A stretch of DNA of 64,000 nt from Flavisolibacter tropicus (GCF_001644645.1 NZ_CP011390.1:992001-1056000), one strand, 5' to 3'; positions 8,989 through 18,450 are shown, counted from the first letter of the stretch. Made by a program: numbers and translations. Notes: generated by a model not told the origin, from the letters alone.

Positions 8989-9603
8989 TTACATCTTCAT
9001 TTTAGATATGGCTTTTGCTGAATCTAAATGTGTTTTTATAACAGGTAAAGTTCTGGAAGCAAATGCTTTTAGATCAGCATCTTTCACTTTGGTTGTCGCC
9101 TTTTGAAATTCGCTTACATCTTCCTGATGATCCATTAACATGTGACTCATATACACTTTGTCAAATGCGCTACCTGTCTTGCCTTTCAACATATCAATAT
9201 GTTTCATATGCTCAGGCATTGGTTGAGTAGGCAACGTCAATCCTTTACTTGGTGCTAGTGCTTTCAATTCCTCGCCTGCTTTTCCATGATCCCGTATCAT
9301 CATAGAAGCAAAAGCTTTTACCCTTTCATTAGTACTACTATGCAAAGCCATATTTGCCATTTCTACTTCAGCCATCCCTCCACTTGCTGCCTTCATAGCA
9401 AATTTCTGATCCATTGAATCTAAAGTAACTACAGCTGTAGCAGGACTATTGGTTGCAGCAACTGAAGAATTGGTATCATTTACCATTGAATGATCTACCG
9501 TGTTTATAGTATCATTTGATGATGACTCTTTATTTGCATTATTTCCACAAGCAACTATACCGGACATTCCAATAGCAAATACAGCAATTGATAGAAATTT
9601 CAT
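8989..9603 (-). CDS. DUF4142 domain lipoprotein
   Basis: A 204-residue predicted lipoprotein (lipobox Cys19 in IVACGNN), then a Ser/Thr/Asn-rich linker of about 50 residues and the DUF4142 domain (KFAMKAASGGMAEVEMANMA, VKAFASMMIRDHGKA, FDKVYMSHMLMDHQEDV). It is a diverged paralogue of the neighbouring 8221 gene, which is exported without a lipid anchor. The pair suggests a periplasmic or surface role, but the function is unknown. The shared HGKA/HTKA and DHxE(D/K) positions are possible ligand residues; that is inference. Confidence 0.87.
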   Translation of the reverse strand: MKFLSIAVFAIGMSGIVACGNNANKESSSNDTINTVDHSMVNDTNSSVAATNSPATAVVTLDSMDQKFAMKAASGGMAEVEMANMALHSSTNERVKAFASMMIRDHGKAGEELKALAPSKGLTLPTQPMPEHMKHIDMLKGKTGSAFDKVYMSHMLMDHQEDVSEFQKATTKVKDADLKAFASRTLPVIKTHLDSAKAISKMKM

Positions 9604-9761
9604 GATTATAAGATTAAATTTAAAATAGATTCTTCAATGGCATAAAGCCATATAATCTTGGCACAACATATATACCAAAACGGTCTCATCAATTGTGTTT
9701 AACCTGATTAGAAGTTGTTCAAACAAATAGTTTGTAATTTGGCTCTTTAACTCATTAAATA

Positions 9762-11285
9762 ATGAAACGTCTCAGTTTATTTACATTTCTCCTATGGGCC
9801 AGCCAGTTAGTTCAGGCTCAATCTCCCTCCTTTATAAAGGATAGCCTGGATTCCTATATTCAAAAAGGCTTGAAAGACTGGGATGTACCCGGGCTAGCTA
9901 TAGTTGTTGTTAAAGATGGAAAAGTTATTATACAGAAAGGCTATGGTGTAAAAGATATTTCTACAAAAGCTCCGGTTGACGAAAACACGCTTTTTATGAT
10001 TGCCAGTAATACAAAATTATTCACAGGCACATCATTGGCTTTACTGGAATATAGAGGCGTACTGAATTTGAACGATCGAATTACCAAATATTTCCCTGAT
10101 TACAAGCTTTGGGACAAAACAACAACAGGACTGGTAACAATTCGTGATTTGTTGTCTCACCGTATTGGAACCAAAACCTTTCAGGGTGACTTTACATTTT
10201 GGAATACAAAGCTTACTAGAAGCGAGATCATGAACCGCATGCGCTTATTAAAGCCTTCACAAGTGTTTCGTCAGGATTATGGATACTGCAATAGCTGCTT
10301 TTTAACGGCAGGAGAAGTAATACCCAAAGTAACAGGTAAGGCTTGGGAAAATTTTGTTAGAGATAGTATTGTCAATCCTTTACAAATGTCAAGTACCTTA
10401 CTTCTTTCAACAGATGTTGACCAACTACCCAATGTAGCTTCACCATATACTACTAATTATACAGGCACCCTGCAGCGCGTACCATTTGACAACTGGAACA
10501 ATCTGGCTCCCGCCGCTTCTATTGTAAGTAATGTAAAGGATCTTACGAATTGGCTACAAATGCAATTAGATAGCGGACGTTTTAATGGCAAACAGGTTAT
10601 ACCCTTTCAAGCTATTTTAAAGACACGTGATGTTCAGATTTCTACAGGTAGTCGTAAGTCAGGGGCCTATCCCATGCATTTCAGAGGATATGGTTTAGGA
10701 CTATTTGCCGCTGATTACAATGGACGTGCTCTTTACTGGCATACAGGTGGTGCCGGAGGAATGGTTAGCAATGTGTGTTTTGTACCGGAAGAACGTTTAG
10801 GTATTGCTATTTTAACAAACAATGATAACCAGAACTTCTTTGAGACTTTACGATACCAAATTCTCGATGCCTACCTTGGAGTTCCGTATGTAAACCGTAG
10901 TGCACAACAACTACCTGCATTCAAACAGGGCATGCAAGAACAGCTAAAGGAAATTGCTGGCTGGAGATCCCGCGTAAAAGGTAGCAAACCTACACTTCCC
11001 CTTGCTACGTATACAGGCACTTACACTAACGAACTTAATGGCAATATTACCATATCACAAAAAGGAAACGACTTACTAATAAAATTCCAGACAAAGCCAG
11101 ATCTTAACGCCACCTTACATTATATGGATAATGGCGAGTGGCTAATGGAGTATAATAACATTGAATATGGAATCTTTGCTATCAAATTTGAAGAAACTAA
11201 TAGTAAAGTGAAATCAGTTACAACCCGCCAAAATGAATTTGTAGAATACGATCCATATACTTTTACAAAGGTTAGCACTAAATAA
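9762..11285 (+). CDS. Serine hydrolase, beta-lactamase/AmpC-like (PF00144) family
   Basis: A 507-residue exported serine hydrolase (signal peptide ending near VQAQ). The catalytic motifs are S82-N-T-K85 (SxxK), Y175-C-N177 (YxN) and HTGG near residue 327 replacing KTG. These are standard for the penicillin-binding/esterase class C-like family. The C-terminal 110 residues form a separate beta-rich domain of the DUF3471/lipocalin-like kind. It is likely a periplasmic peptidase or esterase; the substrate is unknown. It converges on glnS with a shared terminator. Confidence 0.85.
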   Translation: MKRLSLFTFLLWASQLVQAQSPSFIKDSLDSYIQKGLKDWDVPGLAIVVVKDGKVIIQKGYGVKDISTKAPVDENTLFMIASNTKLFTGTSLALLEYRGVLNLNDRITKYFPDYKLWDKTTTGLVTIRDLLSHRIGTKTFQGDFTFWNTKLTRSEIMNRMRLLKPSQVFRQDYGYCNSCFLTAGEVIPKVTGKAWENFVRDSIVNPLQMSSTLLLSTDVDQLPNVASPYTTNYTGTLQRVPFDNWNNLAPAASIVSNVKDLTNWLQMQLDSGRFNGKQVIPFQAILKTRDVQISTGSRKSGAYPMHFRGYGLGLFAADYNGRALYWHTGGAGGMVSNVCFVPEERLGIAILTNNDNQNFFETLRYQILDAYLGVPYVNRSAQQLPAFKQGMQEQLKEIAGWRSRVKGSKPTLPLATYTGTYTNELNGNITISQKGNDLLIKFQTKPDLNATLHYMDNGEWLMEYNNIEYGIFAIKFEETNSKVKSVTTRQNEFVEYDPYTFTKVSTK

Positions 11286-11307
11286 TTATAACATTTATAA
11301 CCATTGA

Positions 11308-11332
11308 AAAGCCCCGCGTTATGCGGGGCTTT
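11308..11332. terminator. Bidirectional terminator between serine hydrolase and glnS
   Basis: Hairpin AAAGCCCCGC-gttat-GCGGGGCTTT between converging genes, followed by TCTTATTT on the plus strand. Confidence 0.85.
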
Positions 11333-11359
11333 CTTATTTGAATCAAGTTAAAAGATGAT

Positions 11360-13030
11360 CTATCCTTTCTTTTGCTCTTTTGCCCATGCATCCTTAAGTG
11401 TAACAGTTCTATTGAACACCAAGCGATGATAGGTATCCTTGTTATCCAGAGTAAAGTATCCTTTACGCAAGAATTGGTACCGCTCATTGATGGCAGCATT
11501 TTTTAAAGCAGGCTCAGCATAAACCGTTTGCACCACTTGCAATGAATCGGGGTTGATATAGCTTTTAAAATCTCCTTCTTCTGCGGCCGGATTCTCCACC
11601 TTAAACAGGCGGTCGTACAAACGCACTTCAGCTGTTATATTATTTGTAGCAGACACCCAATGCAATGTACCTTTCACATTAATACCTGATGTATCGCTAC
11701 CACTTTTGCTTTCAGGGAAATAAGTACAACGTAATTCTATAACATTGCCGCTTTCGTCCTTAATAACCTCATCGCAACGAATGATATAAGCATATTTCAA
11801 ACGTACCATGCTGCCTGGAAACAAACGGAAGTATTTCTTTGGCGGGTTTTCCATGAAATCTTCGCGCTCAATAAAGAGCTCTTTACTAAACGGAATTTCA
11901 CGGCTATCACTATTCGGGTCTTCTGGATTATCTTCACCTTTCAACATTTCCACCTCGCCCATTTTCTCCTCATAGTTGGTGATAACAATCTTTAGGGGAT
12001 CAAATACCACCATCCGACGTAAGGCAATCTTATTTAAATGCTCACGTACACAAAATTCCAACAAACCTACATCAATCAGATTTTCGCGTTTAGCAATACC
12101 AATACGGTCGCAGAAATCACGAATTGCTTCAGGAGTATAACCGCGACGACGTAAAGCACTAATAGTTGGCATTCTTGGGTCATCCCAGCTTTCCACATGC
12201 CTTTCTTGTACCAGTTGCAATAGTTTGCGCTTACTCATTACAGTATAGCTAATGTTACCCCTGGCAAATTCATACTGGTGAGAAGGGAAAATCTCCAAGT
12301 TTTCAATAAACCAGTCATATAGTTCGCGGTGAGGAATAAACTCCAGCGTACAAAGAGAGTGAGTTATATTTTCAATACTATCACTTTGGCCATGTGCAAA
12401 GTCATACATTGGATAGATACACCAATTGTCACCTGTGCGATGGTGATGCGCATGCTTAATACGATACATGATGGGGTCACGCATGTGCATGTTAGGGTTT
12501 TGCATATCTATTTTAGCACGCAATACCTTCTCACCATCTTTATACTTGCCTGCACGCATATCGTTAAACAACTGCAGATTCTCTTCAATGCTTCTATTTC
12601 TAAAAGGGCTGTCTTTCCCCCCTTCAGTTGGCGTTCCTTTTAAGGAAGCTATTTCTTCAGCACTCAGATCATCTACATAGGCAAGGCCCTTTTCTATGAG
12701 CTTAACAGCAAAGCCATAGAGCTTTTCAAAATAATCAGATGCATAAAGTTCATGTTTCCATTGGAAACCCAACCACTTCACATCTTCTTTAATACTTTCT
12801 ACATACTCTGTTTCTTCTGTAGTTGGATTGGTATCATCAAAACGCAGGTTGGTATATCCCCCATATTTTAGGCTTAATCCAAAATTGAGACAAATGCTTT
12901 TGGCATGTCCAATATGCAGATAGCCATTAGGCTCTGGAGGAAAACGAGTTACAATTGATTGATACTTTCCAGACTTGAGATCTTCTTCAATAATTTCCTC
13001 TAAAAAGTTGAGGCTTTTTTCTTCACTCAT
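11360..13030 (-). CDS. glnS: Glutamine--tRNA ligase
   Basis: A 556-residue class I aminoacyl-tRNA synthetase that charges tRNA-Gln. It has the HIGH motif H39-I-G-H42 preceded by PPEPNGYL, the KMSKS equivalent VMSKR at 264-268, and FDDTNPTTE, which is typical of GlnRS/GluRS. The HIGH context and the full-length C-terminal beta-barrel anticodon domain distinguish it from bacterial GluRS. GlnRS is common in Bacteroidota, so direct glutaminylation is expected. A TATCTTTG box lies 22 bases upstream of the start codon. Confidence 0.96.
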   Translation of the reverse strand: MSEEKSLNFLEEIIEEDLKSGKYQSIVTRFPPEPNGYLHIGHAKSICLNFGLSLKYGGYTNLRFDDTNPTTEETEYVESIKEDVKWLGFQWKHELYASDYFEKLYGFAVKLIEKGLAYVDDLSAEEIASLKGTPTEGGKDSPFRNRSIEENLQLFNDMRAGKYKDGEKVLRAKIDMQNPNMHMRDPIMYRIKHAHHHRTGDNWCIYPMYDFAHGQSDSIENITHSLCTLEFIPHRELYDWFIENLEIFPSHQYEFARGNISYTVMSKRKLLQLVQERHVESWDDPRMPTISALRRRGYTPEAIRDFCDRIGIAKRENLIDVGLLEFCVREHLNKIALRRMVVFDPLKIVITNYEEKMGEVEMLKGEDNPEDPNSDSREIPFSKELFIEREDFMENPPKKYFRLFPGSMVRLKYAYIIRCDEVIKDESGNVIELRCTYFPESKSGSDTSGINVKGTLHWVSATNNITAEVRLYDRLFKVENPAAEEGDFKSYINPDSLQVVQTVYAEPALKNAAINERYQFLRKGYFTLDNKDTYHRLVFNRTVTLKDAWAKEQKKG

Positions 13031-13052
13031 GCGGTTGTTATTTCAAAGGAGG

Positions 13053-13087
13053 CAAAGATACTACACGTAAGCTTCTCTTGATTTCAA
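13053..13087 (-). promoter_or_regulatory. Candidate glnS promoter
   Basis: The minus strand has TTG at 13085-13087 and TATCTTTG at 13053-13060 (perfect TAnnTTTG). The 24-base spacer is slightly long for the consensus. Confidence 0.4.
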
Positions 13088-13275
13088 TTAGCTATTACTA
13101 ACTTCAACTATCTTTTTTTCTTTTAAAAAAATACAATAAAGTAGCATCAACTACATCAAAACGTTGATACCCAATTGATGTAATTGGATAAAAGTTAAAA
13201 GAAACCGTCATAAATAGATAAATAATTCTGTATTGACCACTAACAATTCTCCTATTTATGGACGAGTTAAATACC

Positions 13276-13283
13276 TATATTTG
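13276..13283 (+). promoter_or_regulatory. Candidate -7 box upstream of the KAS III-like gene
   Basis: TATATTTG matches TAnnTTTG 39 bases before the start codon. No TTG lies at the expected -33 position, only TTT. Confidence 0.3.
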
Positions 13284-13322
13284 AGTGGAAACGATTGCAG
13301 TTATATTTTTTAATTAAAATCC

Positions 13323-14399
13323 ATGGCGCAAAAAACAATTATAACTGGCACTGGTTGTTATATCCCTACGGAAATTGTAACCAATCGCGACTTCACCATC
13401 CATAATTTCTATGCAGAAGATCACGCACGTATAGAAACACCTCCCCAGGAAGTGGTGGAAAAGTTCATACAAATTACCGGCATTGCCGAACGACGTTATG
13501 CCTCTTGTGACTTGAACGCTTCAGATCTTGCTAGTATTGCTGCTGAAGCTGCCATAAAGGACAGTGGCATTGATCCTGAAACCTTAGACCAGATCATCGT
13601 TGCTCATAATTTCGGAAATGTTCTTAAACACACCATTCAAACAGATGCCGTACCAGCCCTTGCCAGCCGGGTCAAACATAAGCTTCAAATCAAAAACCCG
13701 CATTGCGTGGCTTACGACATCTTATTTGGCTGTCCGGGCTGGGTACAAGGGTTAATACAGGCCGACGCTTTTTTCAAAGCAGGAATAGCCAAAAGAGCCC
13801 TAGTAATAGGTTCTGAAACCCTAAGCAGGGTTATAGACAGGTATGATCGCGATAGCATGATCTTTTCTGATGGTGCAGGCGCCTGCATTTTAGAGTCTGT
13901 TCCTGCTGAAAATTCTGAAAGCGGCATATTGGCCAGCTCTGCTGTAAGTCATTGCCAGGATGAAGCTTATTTTATTTACCTGGGCCAGTCTAACTTTCCT
14001 GGCTCTGACCCACGTATCCGGTACATTAAAATGCATGGGAGGAAGGTGTACGAGTTTGCTATCAAAAAAGTGGCAGAGGCCATGAAAGAATGCCTTGATA
14101 AAGCAAATGTCTCTATAGATCAACTGAAAATGGTCTTTATTCACCAGGCCAATGAGAAAATGGATGAAGGTATTATTCGCGTTCTTTATAAACTTTATGG
14201 AAAACGCGACATACCCACTACTATAATGCCTATGAGTATTCATTGGTTAGGCAATAGTTCTGTTGCCACTGTTCCTACCCTATACGATCTGGTAAGAAAA
14301 GGTAAAGTAGAAGGTCACAATCTGGAAAAGGGAGATATTATCCTTTTTGCCTCTGTTGGGGCCGGTATGAATATCAATGCCATTTGTTATAGAGTTTAA
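13323..14399 (+). CDS. 3-oxoacyl-ACP synthase III family protein
   Basis: A 358-residue thiolase-fold condensing enzyme of the KAS III/FabH type, which joins an acyl-CoA primer to malonyl-ACP. The Cys-His-Asn triad is visible as Cys137 (FGCPGW), His274 (FIHQAN) and Asn311 (LGNSS), with a C-terminal GAGMNINAICYRV. It is slightly longer than FabH, and its N-terminal region (residues 25-45) has an insertion. It is therefore likely one of the FabH-like paralogues used for specialised lipids rather than the main initiation enzyme. It stands alone, with no fab cluster nearby. Confidence 0.85.
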   Translation: MAQKTIITGTGCYIPTEIVTNRDFTIHNFYAEDHARIETPPQEVVEKFIQITGIAERRYASCDLNASDLASIAAEAAIKDSGIDPETLDQIIVAHNFGNVLKHTIQTDAVPALASRVKHKLQIKNPHCVAYDILFGCPGWVQGLIQADAFFKAGIAKRALVIGSETLSRVIDRYDRDSMIFSDGAGACILESVPAENSESGILASSAVSHCQDEAYFIYLGQSNFPGSDPRIRYIKMHGRKVYEFAIKKVAEAMKECLDKANVSIDQLKMVFIHQANEKMDEGIIRVLYKLYGKRDIPTTIMPMSIHWLGNSSVATVPTLYDLVRKGKVEGHNLEKGDIILFASVGAGMNINAICYRV

Positions 14400-14630
14400 T
14401 CAAGCTGGCTTACCCTATATTTTAATAGGCTGCTCCATATAGTCTTAACAAAAATTCTTTAATTGTAGCCAAATAGAAATTAACCAGATAGACCTACCTT
14501 TGCAAGGTCAATTTGAGCGTTCGCATAGTGTTAAGTGAACTATTATTCTGCTAGTCTGATTCTGCGTTTTAGTTAGTCTCTTTATCATTTGCCTCTCAAG
14601 ATTTTTTACTTTTTTTATTTAACAACAAGA

Positions 14631-14942
14631 ATGAACATTTACGTTTCAAACTTAAGCTTCAATGTAGAAGATGAGGACTTAAGAGAATTTTTCACTGAGT
14701 ATGGTGAAGTATCTTCAGCCAAGATTATTACTGATAAATTTACTGGTAAGAGCCGTGGATTTGGTTTTGTGGAAATGCCAGATACAGATGCAGCTCAAAA
14801 AGCAATTGCTGAACTAGATAACGCAACAGTTGAAAACAGAACTATCCGCGTTATGGAAGCTAAACCAAAAGAAGATCGCCCTGCACGTAGCAACAATGGT
14901 GGTTTTGGTGGCAACCGTGGCGGTTTCAAACAAAGATTTTAA
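14631..14942 (+). CDS. RRM-domain RNA-binding protein
   Basis: A 103-residue single-RRM protein with RNP2 (IYVSNL) at residues 3-8 and RNP1 (KSRGFGFVEM) near residues 40-49. A short glycine-rich tail (GGFGGNRGGF) follows, as in cyanobacterial and Bacteroidota cold-inducible RRM proteins. I start at the ATG at 14631, because upstream codons from 14589 lack RRM homology. The leader from 14400 is long, with a TACCTTTG box at 14495-14502, about 130 bases before the start, consistent with a long 5' UTR and post-transcriptional control. A terminator follows directly. Confidence 0.93.
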   Translation: MNIYVSNLSFNVEDEDLREFFTEYGEVSSAKIITDKFTGKSRGFGFVEMPDTDAAQKAIAELDNATVENRTIRVMEAKPKEDRPARSNNGGFGGNRGGFKQRF

Positions 14943-14961
14943 TCTTACCGATTCAAATATC

Positions 14962-14990
14962 AAAAAAGCCCTATAACAATAGGGCTTTTT
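14962..14990. terminator. Terminator after the RRM gene
   Basis: Hairpin AAAAAGCCCTAT-aaca-ATAGGGCTTTTT, also placed to end the converging ATP-grasp gene. Confidence 0.85.
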
Positions 14991-15002
14991 CAATTTACAA
15001 CA

Positions 15003-16085
15003 TTAACTAAGAATAAGTTCCTTATCCAGTTTCTTAAGTACTTTAAAATGTTTCTTAGAGTTCTTTAAAAAGTAATGCCCTTTCTTTAAACTCCATCGTG
15101 GAAAACCGTTTTCATGATTGTATTGGCTTATGTCATACAACCATCTCCAATGAGTCAATATTTCCCTATAGGCGCTTAATAAACTGTATTTACCTGCATA
15201 TATATGATTAGGAACAGACCCTGCGCCATTAAACTCCAAGATGTAAAAGTTCTGACCTTCTTTCATTTCCTCCACTGAGTTACATTTTATATCATAACGA
15301 CCATAGTAGAAATGATTTTGCCGGCTTATACGATCAAACAATTCCGTTAATTGGTCATCAATCAAGTGTTTCAGGTCTTTAAATTGCGCCCCATGAAAGA
15401 GATTTGCTACATGTGACAAACAATAGCGCTCACCTTTCTTTAATACAATTCCTAATTGCCTGTCTAGGTTAATGCTAGATTTCTTCACCCATCTACTGGC
15501 AATCGGCTGTTGCAGTATTAGATCACTAAGATTTGTAACTCCGTCACCACATACTTCTAGCAAATTCTTTTGAATGAGTGCCGTGATCTTACCATGCTTT
15601 TCGAATGGTTTCCGGCAATAAAACACGCTGACCTCTAATGGTAGATCTAAAAACTCCTGGATAATATAATCCGCAGGCATTTGAATATGATATTGCCGCA
15701 ACTGCAGTTCATTCTCAATTTTCCGGAACAGAATACCCTTCATACCTACATCTGGCTTTACAATAAAAGGATAGGTAAAGCCAGCCACTTCAAGTTTAGT
15801 CAACACTTGGCCTAAAGACATAAACGGCTTAATAAAGAGGCTTTTAGGACAATATTCTGCTGGCAGTTGATCATACATCTGACGCTTCCCCTCTCCTTCA
15901 AATCCACCAAAAGCTAACGTAGGATTAGAGGGTGTAAAGAACCACAGGGAACGACTTCTTACATAGTAAGCAAGCCAGGGAATCATCAAGGGAAAATAGA
16001 ATAGATAATGGGGCCAATGCGACCAGTCAAGCAATCGTTGTATGAAGTGTCTCAACTCGTTAAAATGCATAAGTTTTAGCTTCAA
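15003..16085 (-). CDS. ATP-grasp-like protein (D-Ala-D-Ala ligase type) of unknown substrate
   Basis: A 360-residue protein with an N-terminal hydrophobic stretch (about residues 20-45). An ATP-grasp-like core follows: PFIVKPDVGMKG (nucleotide-binding Lys and glycine loop), YIIQEFLDLPLEVSVFY (adenine-hinge and Glu strand), YYGRYDIKCNS and FYILEFNGAGSVPNHIY (metal-binding Asp, Glu and Asn). These are the expected features of carboxylate-amine/thiol ligases, but the substrate is unknown. The start overlaps panD by 26 bases; the second Met at 16070 would reduce this to 11. Either way the two genes are probably translationally coupled. Family assignment is by motif only. Confidence 0.65.
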   Translation of the reverse strand: MKLKLMHFNELRHFIQRLLDWSHWPHYLFYFPLMIPWLAYYVRSRSLWFFTPSNPTLAFGGFEGEGKRQMYDQLPAEYCPKSLFIKPFMSLGQVLTKLEVAGFTYPFIVKPDVGMKGILFRKIENELQLRQYHIQMPADYIIQEFLDLPLEVSVFYCRKPFEKHGKITALIQKNLLEVCGDGVTNLSDLILQQPIASRWVKKSSINLDRQLGIVLKKGERYCLSHVANLFHGAQFKDLKHLIDDQLTELFDRISRQNHFYYGRYDIKCNSVEEMKEGQNFYILEFNGAGSVPNHIYAGKYSLLSAYREILTHWRWLYDISQYNHENGFPRWSLKKGHYFLKNSKKHFKVLKKLDKELILS

Positions 16086-16425
16086 TCAAACGGTTTTCTG
16101 CATCAGCATAGATGATACGCGGCTCAAATCCCACAGCATCTTCCTCAGTAAAATAACCAAAGGCCAAAACATGTATCAAGTCGCCTTTATTAAAGAGTTT
16201 AGATGCTGCACCATTAACTGTTACCAAGCCTTCATTTTTACTACGTACTACATAAGTTATTATCCGGTTGCCGTTTGTAGCATTGTTTACATGCACAAGT
16301 TCAAAAAGACGTAGTCCCGCCGCTTCAATTAATTCATCTGGCAATGCAATACTGCCCGGATAGCTAATGGAACTTTCTGATACCACTAACTGCTGAATTT
16401 TTGTACGTAGTAATTGAATGAGCAT
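16060..16425 (-). CDS. panD: Aspartate 1-decarboxylase (PanD), pyruvoyl proenzyme
   Basis: A 121-residue enzyme that decarboxylates L-aspartate to beta-alanine for pantothenate and coenzyme A synthesis. I start at the ATG at 16425 (MLIQLLRTKI) rather than an upstream start at 16482. With this numbering the hallmark residues fall at canonical positions: Lys9, the self-cleavage pair Gly24-Ser25 in YPGS, Arg54, Thr57 and Tyr58. The C-terminal half has VNGAASKLFNKGDLIHVLAFG, typical of the family. The gene overlaps a downstream ATP-grasp gene; no panB or panC lies nearby. Confidence 0.92.
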   Translation of the reverse strand: MLIQLLRTKIQQLVVSESSISYPGSIALPDELIEAAGLRLFELVHVNNATNGNRIITYVVRSKNEGLVTVNGAASKLFNKGDLIHVLAFGYFTEEDAVGFEPRIIYADAENRLIEAKTYAF

Positions 16426-16613
16426 ATGACCTTTAATTGGGTTATGTAGTAAAACGCCGTAAAAGACGTAATACAATACCATAAAAAATTGCGCCAGCCT
16501 ACAAATCAGAATCTACAATTACCACGCACATCTTTTATAGCACAACCAGCCATCTAAGTAAATGACTTTCAACCAATTATAAAAAGTATACAATATATAA
16601 GCAGCTTTTATTA

Positions 16614-17996
16614 TTAACCATGATTAGGGATGACAATACCTTTTAATCGCCGGTATATTTCGGTTGCGTACTCATCTGTCATGCCGCTTAAGTAGTCAAG
16701 AGCGCTTAGCACTTTTTCATATGGTGAGGCCTTCTCTTCAAACTCAGTAAACTGGTAAGGGAAAAGTTTTAAAGCAATAGCTTCACGGTGCGAAGGTTTG
16801 TTTTTTAATAAGGCAGGTATAAATAGTTGCAACAGCTCTGACATAACATTATAGCCAGCCAGCTCTATCTGAAGCACGGTATCGTGGTTATAGATCTTTG
16901 TACGTGATAGATATTGTACTTTCTTTAAAGCCTCACATTTATCTTGGATAGCATCAACCAAAGTATTATTGAAAGTGCCACCAAGTATGTCGTCTTGTTG
17001 GGCAATAAACACATCAGCAGCTTCATTGGCCAATATGTTTATGACTTTAGCTCTAAGAAAAGCAATGGCTTCATTTGTATCTTTTATATCATTAAAATAG
17101 CCCAATATTTTAGTAGCATTTTCATCAGGCCTGTTGATATTTCTGATCACTTCCATGAAAGCTTCAACGACTTCTTCCTTTTGCAATATCCCTAAGCGCT
17201 GTGCATCTTCCATATCTACAATACTGTAGCAGATATCATCGGCAGCTTCTACTAAGTACACAAATGGATGACGTTTATAGATCACCGGCTGCTCACTTTC
17301 CTGAAGCATATTCAGCTCCCATGCCAACTGTTTTATCGTATCCTTTTCTGATTGAAAAAAACCATACTTCTTCCTATGCTTATACCCTTTATCCATTGCA
17401 TTTGATTCACAAGGGTATTTCAATATAGATGCAACAGTAGTATAGGTGAGACCAAATCCTCCCTTAAACCGCCCCCGAAAGCTGTGAGTGAGTATGCGTA
17501 TTGCATTGGCATTACCCTCAAACGTGCATAGGTCTTTCCATTCATTTTCTGAAAAATAGTTTTGCAGCTCTTGGCCATCAATAATGGCCTGTGCATTTTC
17601 TACGAAATAGGCGGAGATAGCTTTTTCACCTGAGTGACCAAAAGCTGGATTTCCTATATCATGGGCCAGGCAACCAGCCGCTAGCACATTGGAAAGTTCA
17701 TATTTATAAAACTCATAAGCCTCTTCATTGGAGTGCTTAAATTGAGAAGCAATACGCTCTCCTGTCATTTTACCCAATGAACGCCCGACACTGGCCACTT
17801 CTAACGAATGGGTGAGCCTGTTATGAACAAAGGCAGTACCCGGCAATGGGAAAACCTGTGTTTTATTTTGCAAACGCCGGAAAGCAGAAGAGAAAATCAG
17901 CCTGTCATAGTCGCGCTGAAAGCCCGAACGTGGGCCACTAGGAATTTTATCAGAACCTACCCGCTTATGGGTAAACAGCTGGTCGTATTGCATCAT
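16614..17996 (-). CDS. dgt: Deoxyguanosinetriphosphate triphosphohydrolase (dGTPase)
   Basis: A 460-residue HD-superfamily enzyme that hydrolyses dGTP (or other dNTPs) to nucleoside and triphosphate. Metal-binding motifs are His63 in RLTHSLEVASVGR, His112-Asp113 in LAHDIGNPAFGHSGE, and a later Asp in VEAADDICYSIVDMED. The N-terminus RSGFQRDYDRLIFSSAFRRLQNK (given as residues 24-45) and the length match the family. A TACATTTG -7 box lies upstream at 18014-18021. It is divergent from the hibernation factor gene. Confidence 0.94.
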   Translation of the reverse strand: MMQYDQLFTHKRVGSDKIPSGPRSGFQRDYDRLIFSSAFRRLQNKTQVFPLPGTAFVHNRLTHSLEVASVGRSLGKMTGERIASQFKHSNEEAYEFYKYELSNVLAAGCLAHDIGNPAFGHSGEKAISAYFVENAQAIIDGQELQNYFSENEWKDLCTFEGNANAIRILTHSFRGRFKGGFGLTYTTVASILKYPCESNAMDKGYKHRKKYGFFQSEKDTIKQLAWELNMLQESEQPVIYKRHPFVYLVEAADDICYSIVDMEDAQRLGILQKEEVVEAFMEVIRNINRPDENATKILGYFNDIKDTNEAIAFLRAKVINILANEAADVFIAQQDDILGGTFNNTLVDAIQDKCEALKKVQYLSRTKIYNHDTVLQIELAGYNVMSELLQLFIPALLKNKPSHREAIALKLFPYQFTEFEEKASPYEKVLSALDYLSGMTDEYATEIYRRLKGIVIPNHG

Positions 17997-18013
17997 TTCG
18001 GAAAAGTGAACGA

Positions 18014-18021
18014 CAAATGTA
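18014..18021 (-). promoter_or_regulatory. Candidate dgt -7 box
   Basis: Minus-strand TACATTTG matches TAnnTTTG, 17 bases upstream of the dgt start codon. There is no clear -33 TTG at the expected distance. Confidence 0.35.
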
Positions 18022-18135
18022 GGTTTTCTGTTAAACTCATGCGTAAGTACAAGTTGGGTTTAAACTTTAAACATTCCCTTTCCACAAATGGTATGAAAAT
18101 GGTTGAACTAGCTCTGAACTTAAAATGAGTTAGCT

Positions 18136-18450
18136 ATGGATATTATCATACAGTCCTTGGGCTTCAAGGCTAGTGATCATTTAGAAGGGTACATTCGTGA
18201 AAAATTGGGGAAGCTAAACCCCAGTGAACATGTAATCAGAGCAAATGTGATGCTATTCCAGGGCCCTAACAGGAGCACGCCGAATGATTATTGTGAAATA
18301 CGGTTAGAGGTACCAGGAAACGATCATTTTGTAAAGGAACAGAGCACTCAATTTGAACAATCGGTTGATAGTGCTGTCAATAAGTTACAGCAAATGTTAC
18401 GTAAGCAAAAGGAAAAGCAGGTTGATCACTTTCAAGGTCGCCATAATTAA
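18136..18450 (+). CDS. hpf: Ribosome hibernation-promoting factor (short HPF/RaiA family)
   Basis: A 104-residue protein of the HPF/YfiA family, which binds the 30S decoding region and stabilises inactive ribosomes in stationary phase. Features are IIIQSLGFKASDHLEGYI at the N-terminus, a central FQGPNRSTPNDYCEIRLEVPG strand region (residues 41-61) and a basic helix NKLQQMLRKQKEKQ near the C-terminus. The lack of a C-terminal extension classes it with the short form. A terminator hairpin follows. Confidence 0.92.
   Translation: MDIIIQSLGFKASDHLEGYIREKLGKLNPSEHVIRANVMLFQGPNRSTPNDYCEIRLEVPGNDHFVKEQSTQFEQSVDSAVNKLQQMLRKQKEKQVDHFQGRHN

Noticed and set aside
17808..18128. 106-codon plus-strand ORF
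   Set aside because: Mostly antisense to the 5' end of dgt and ends just before hpf; no recognisable domain.
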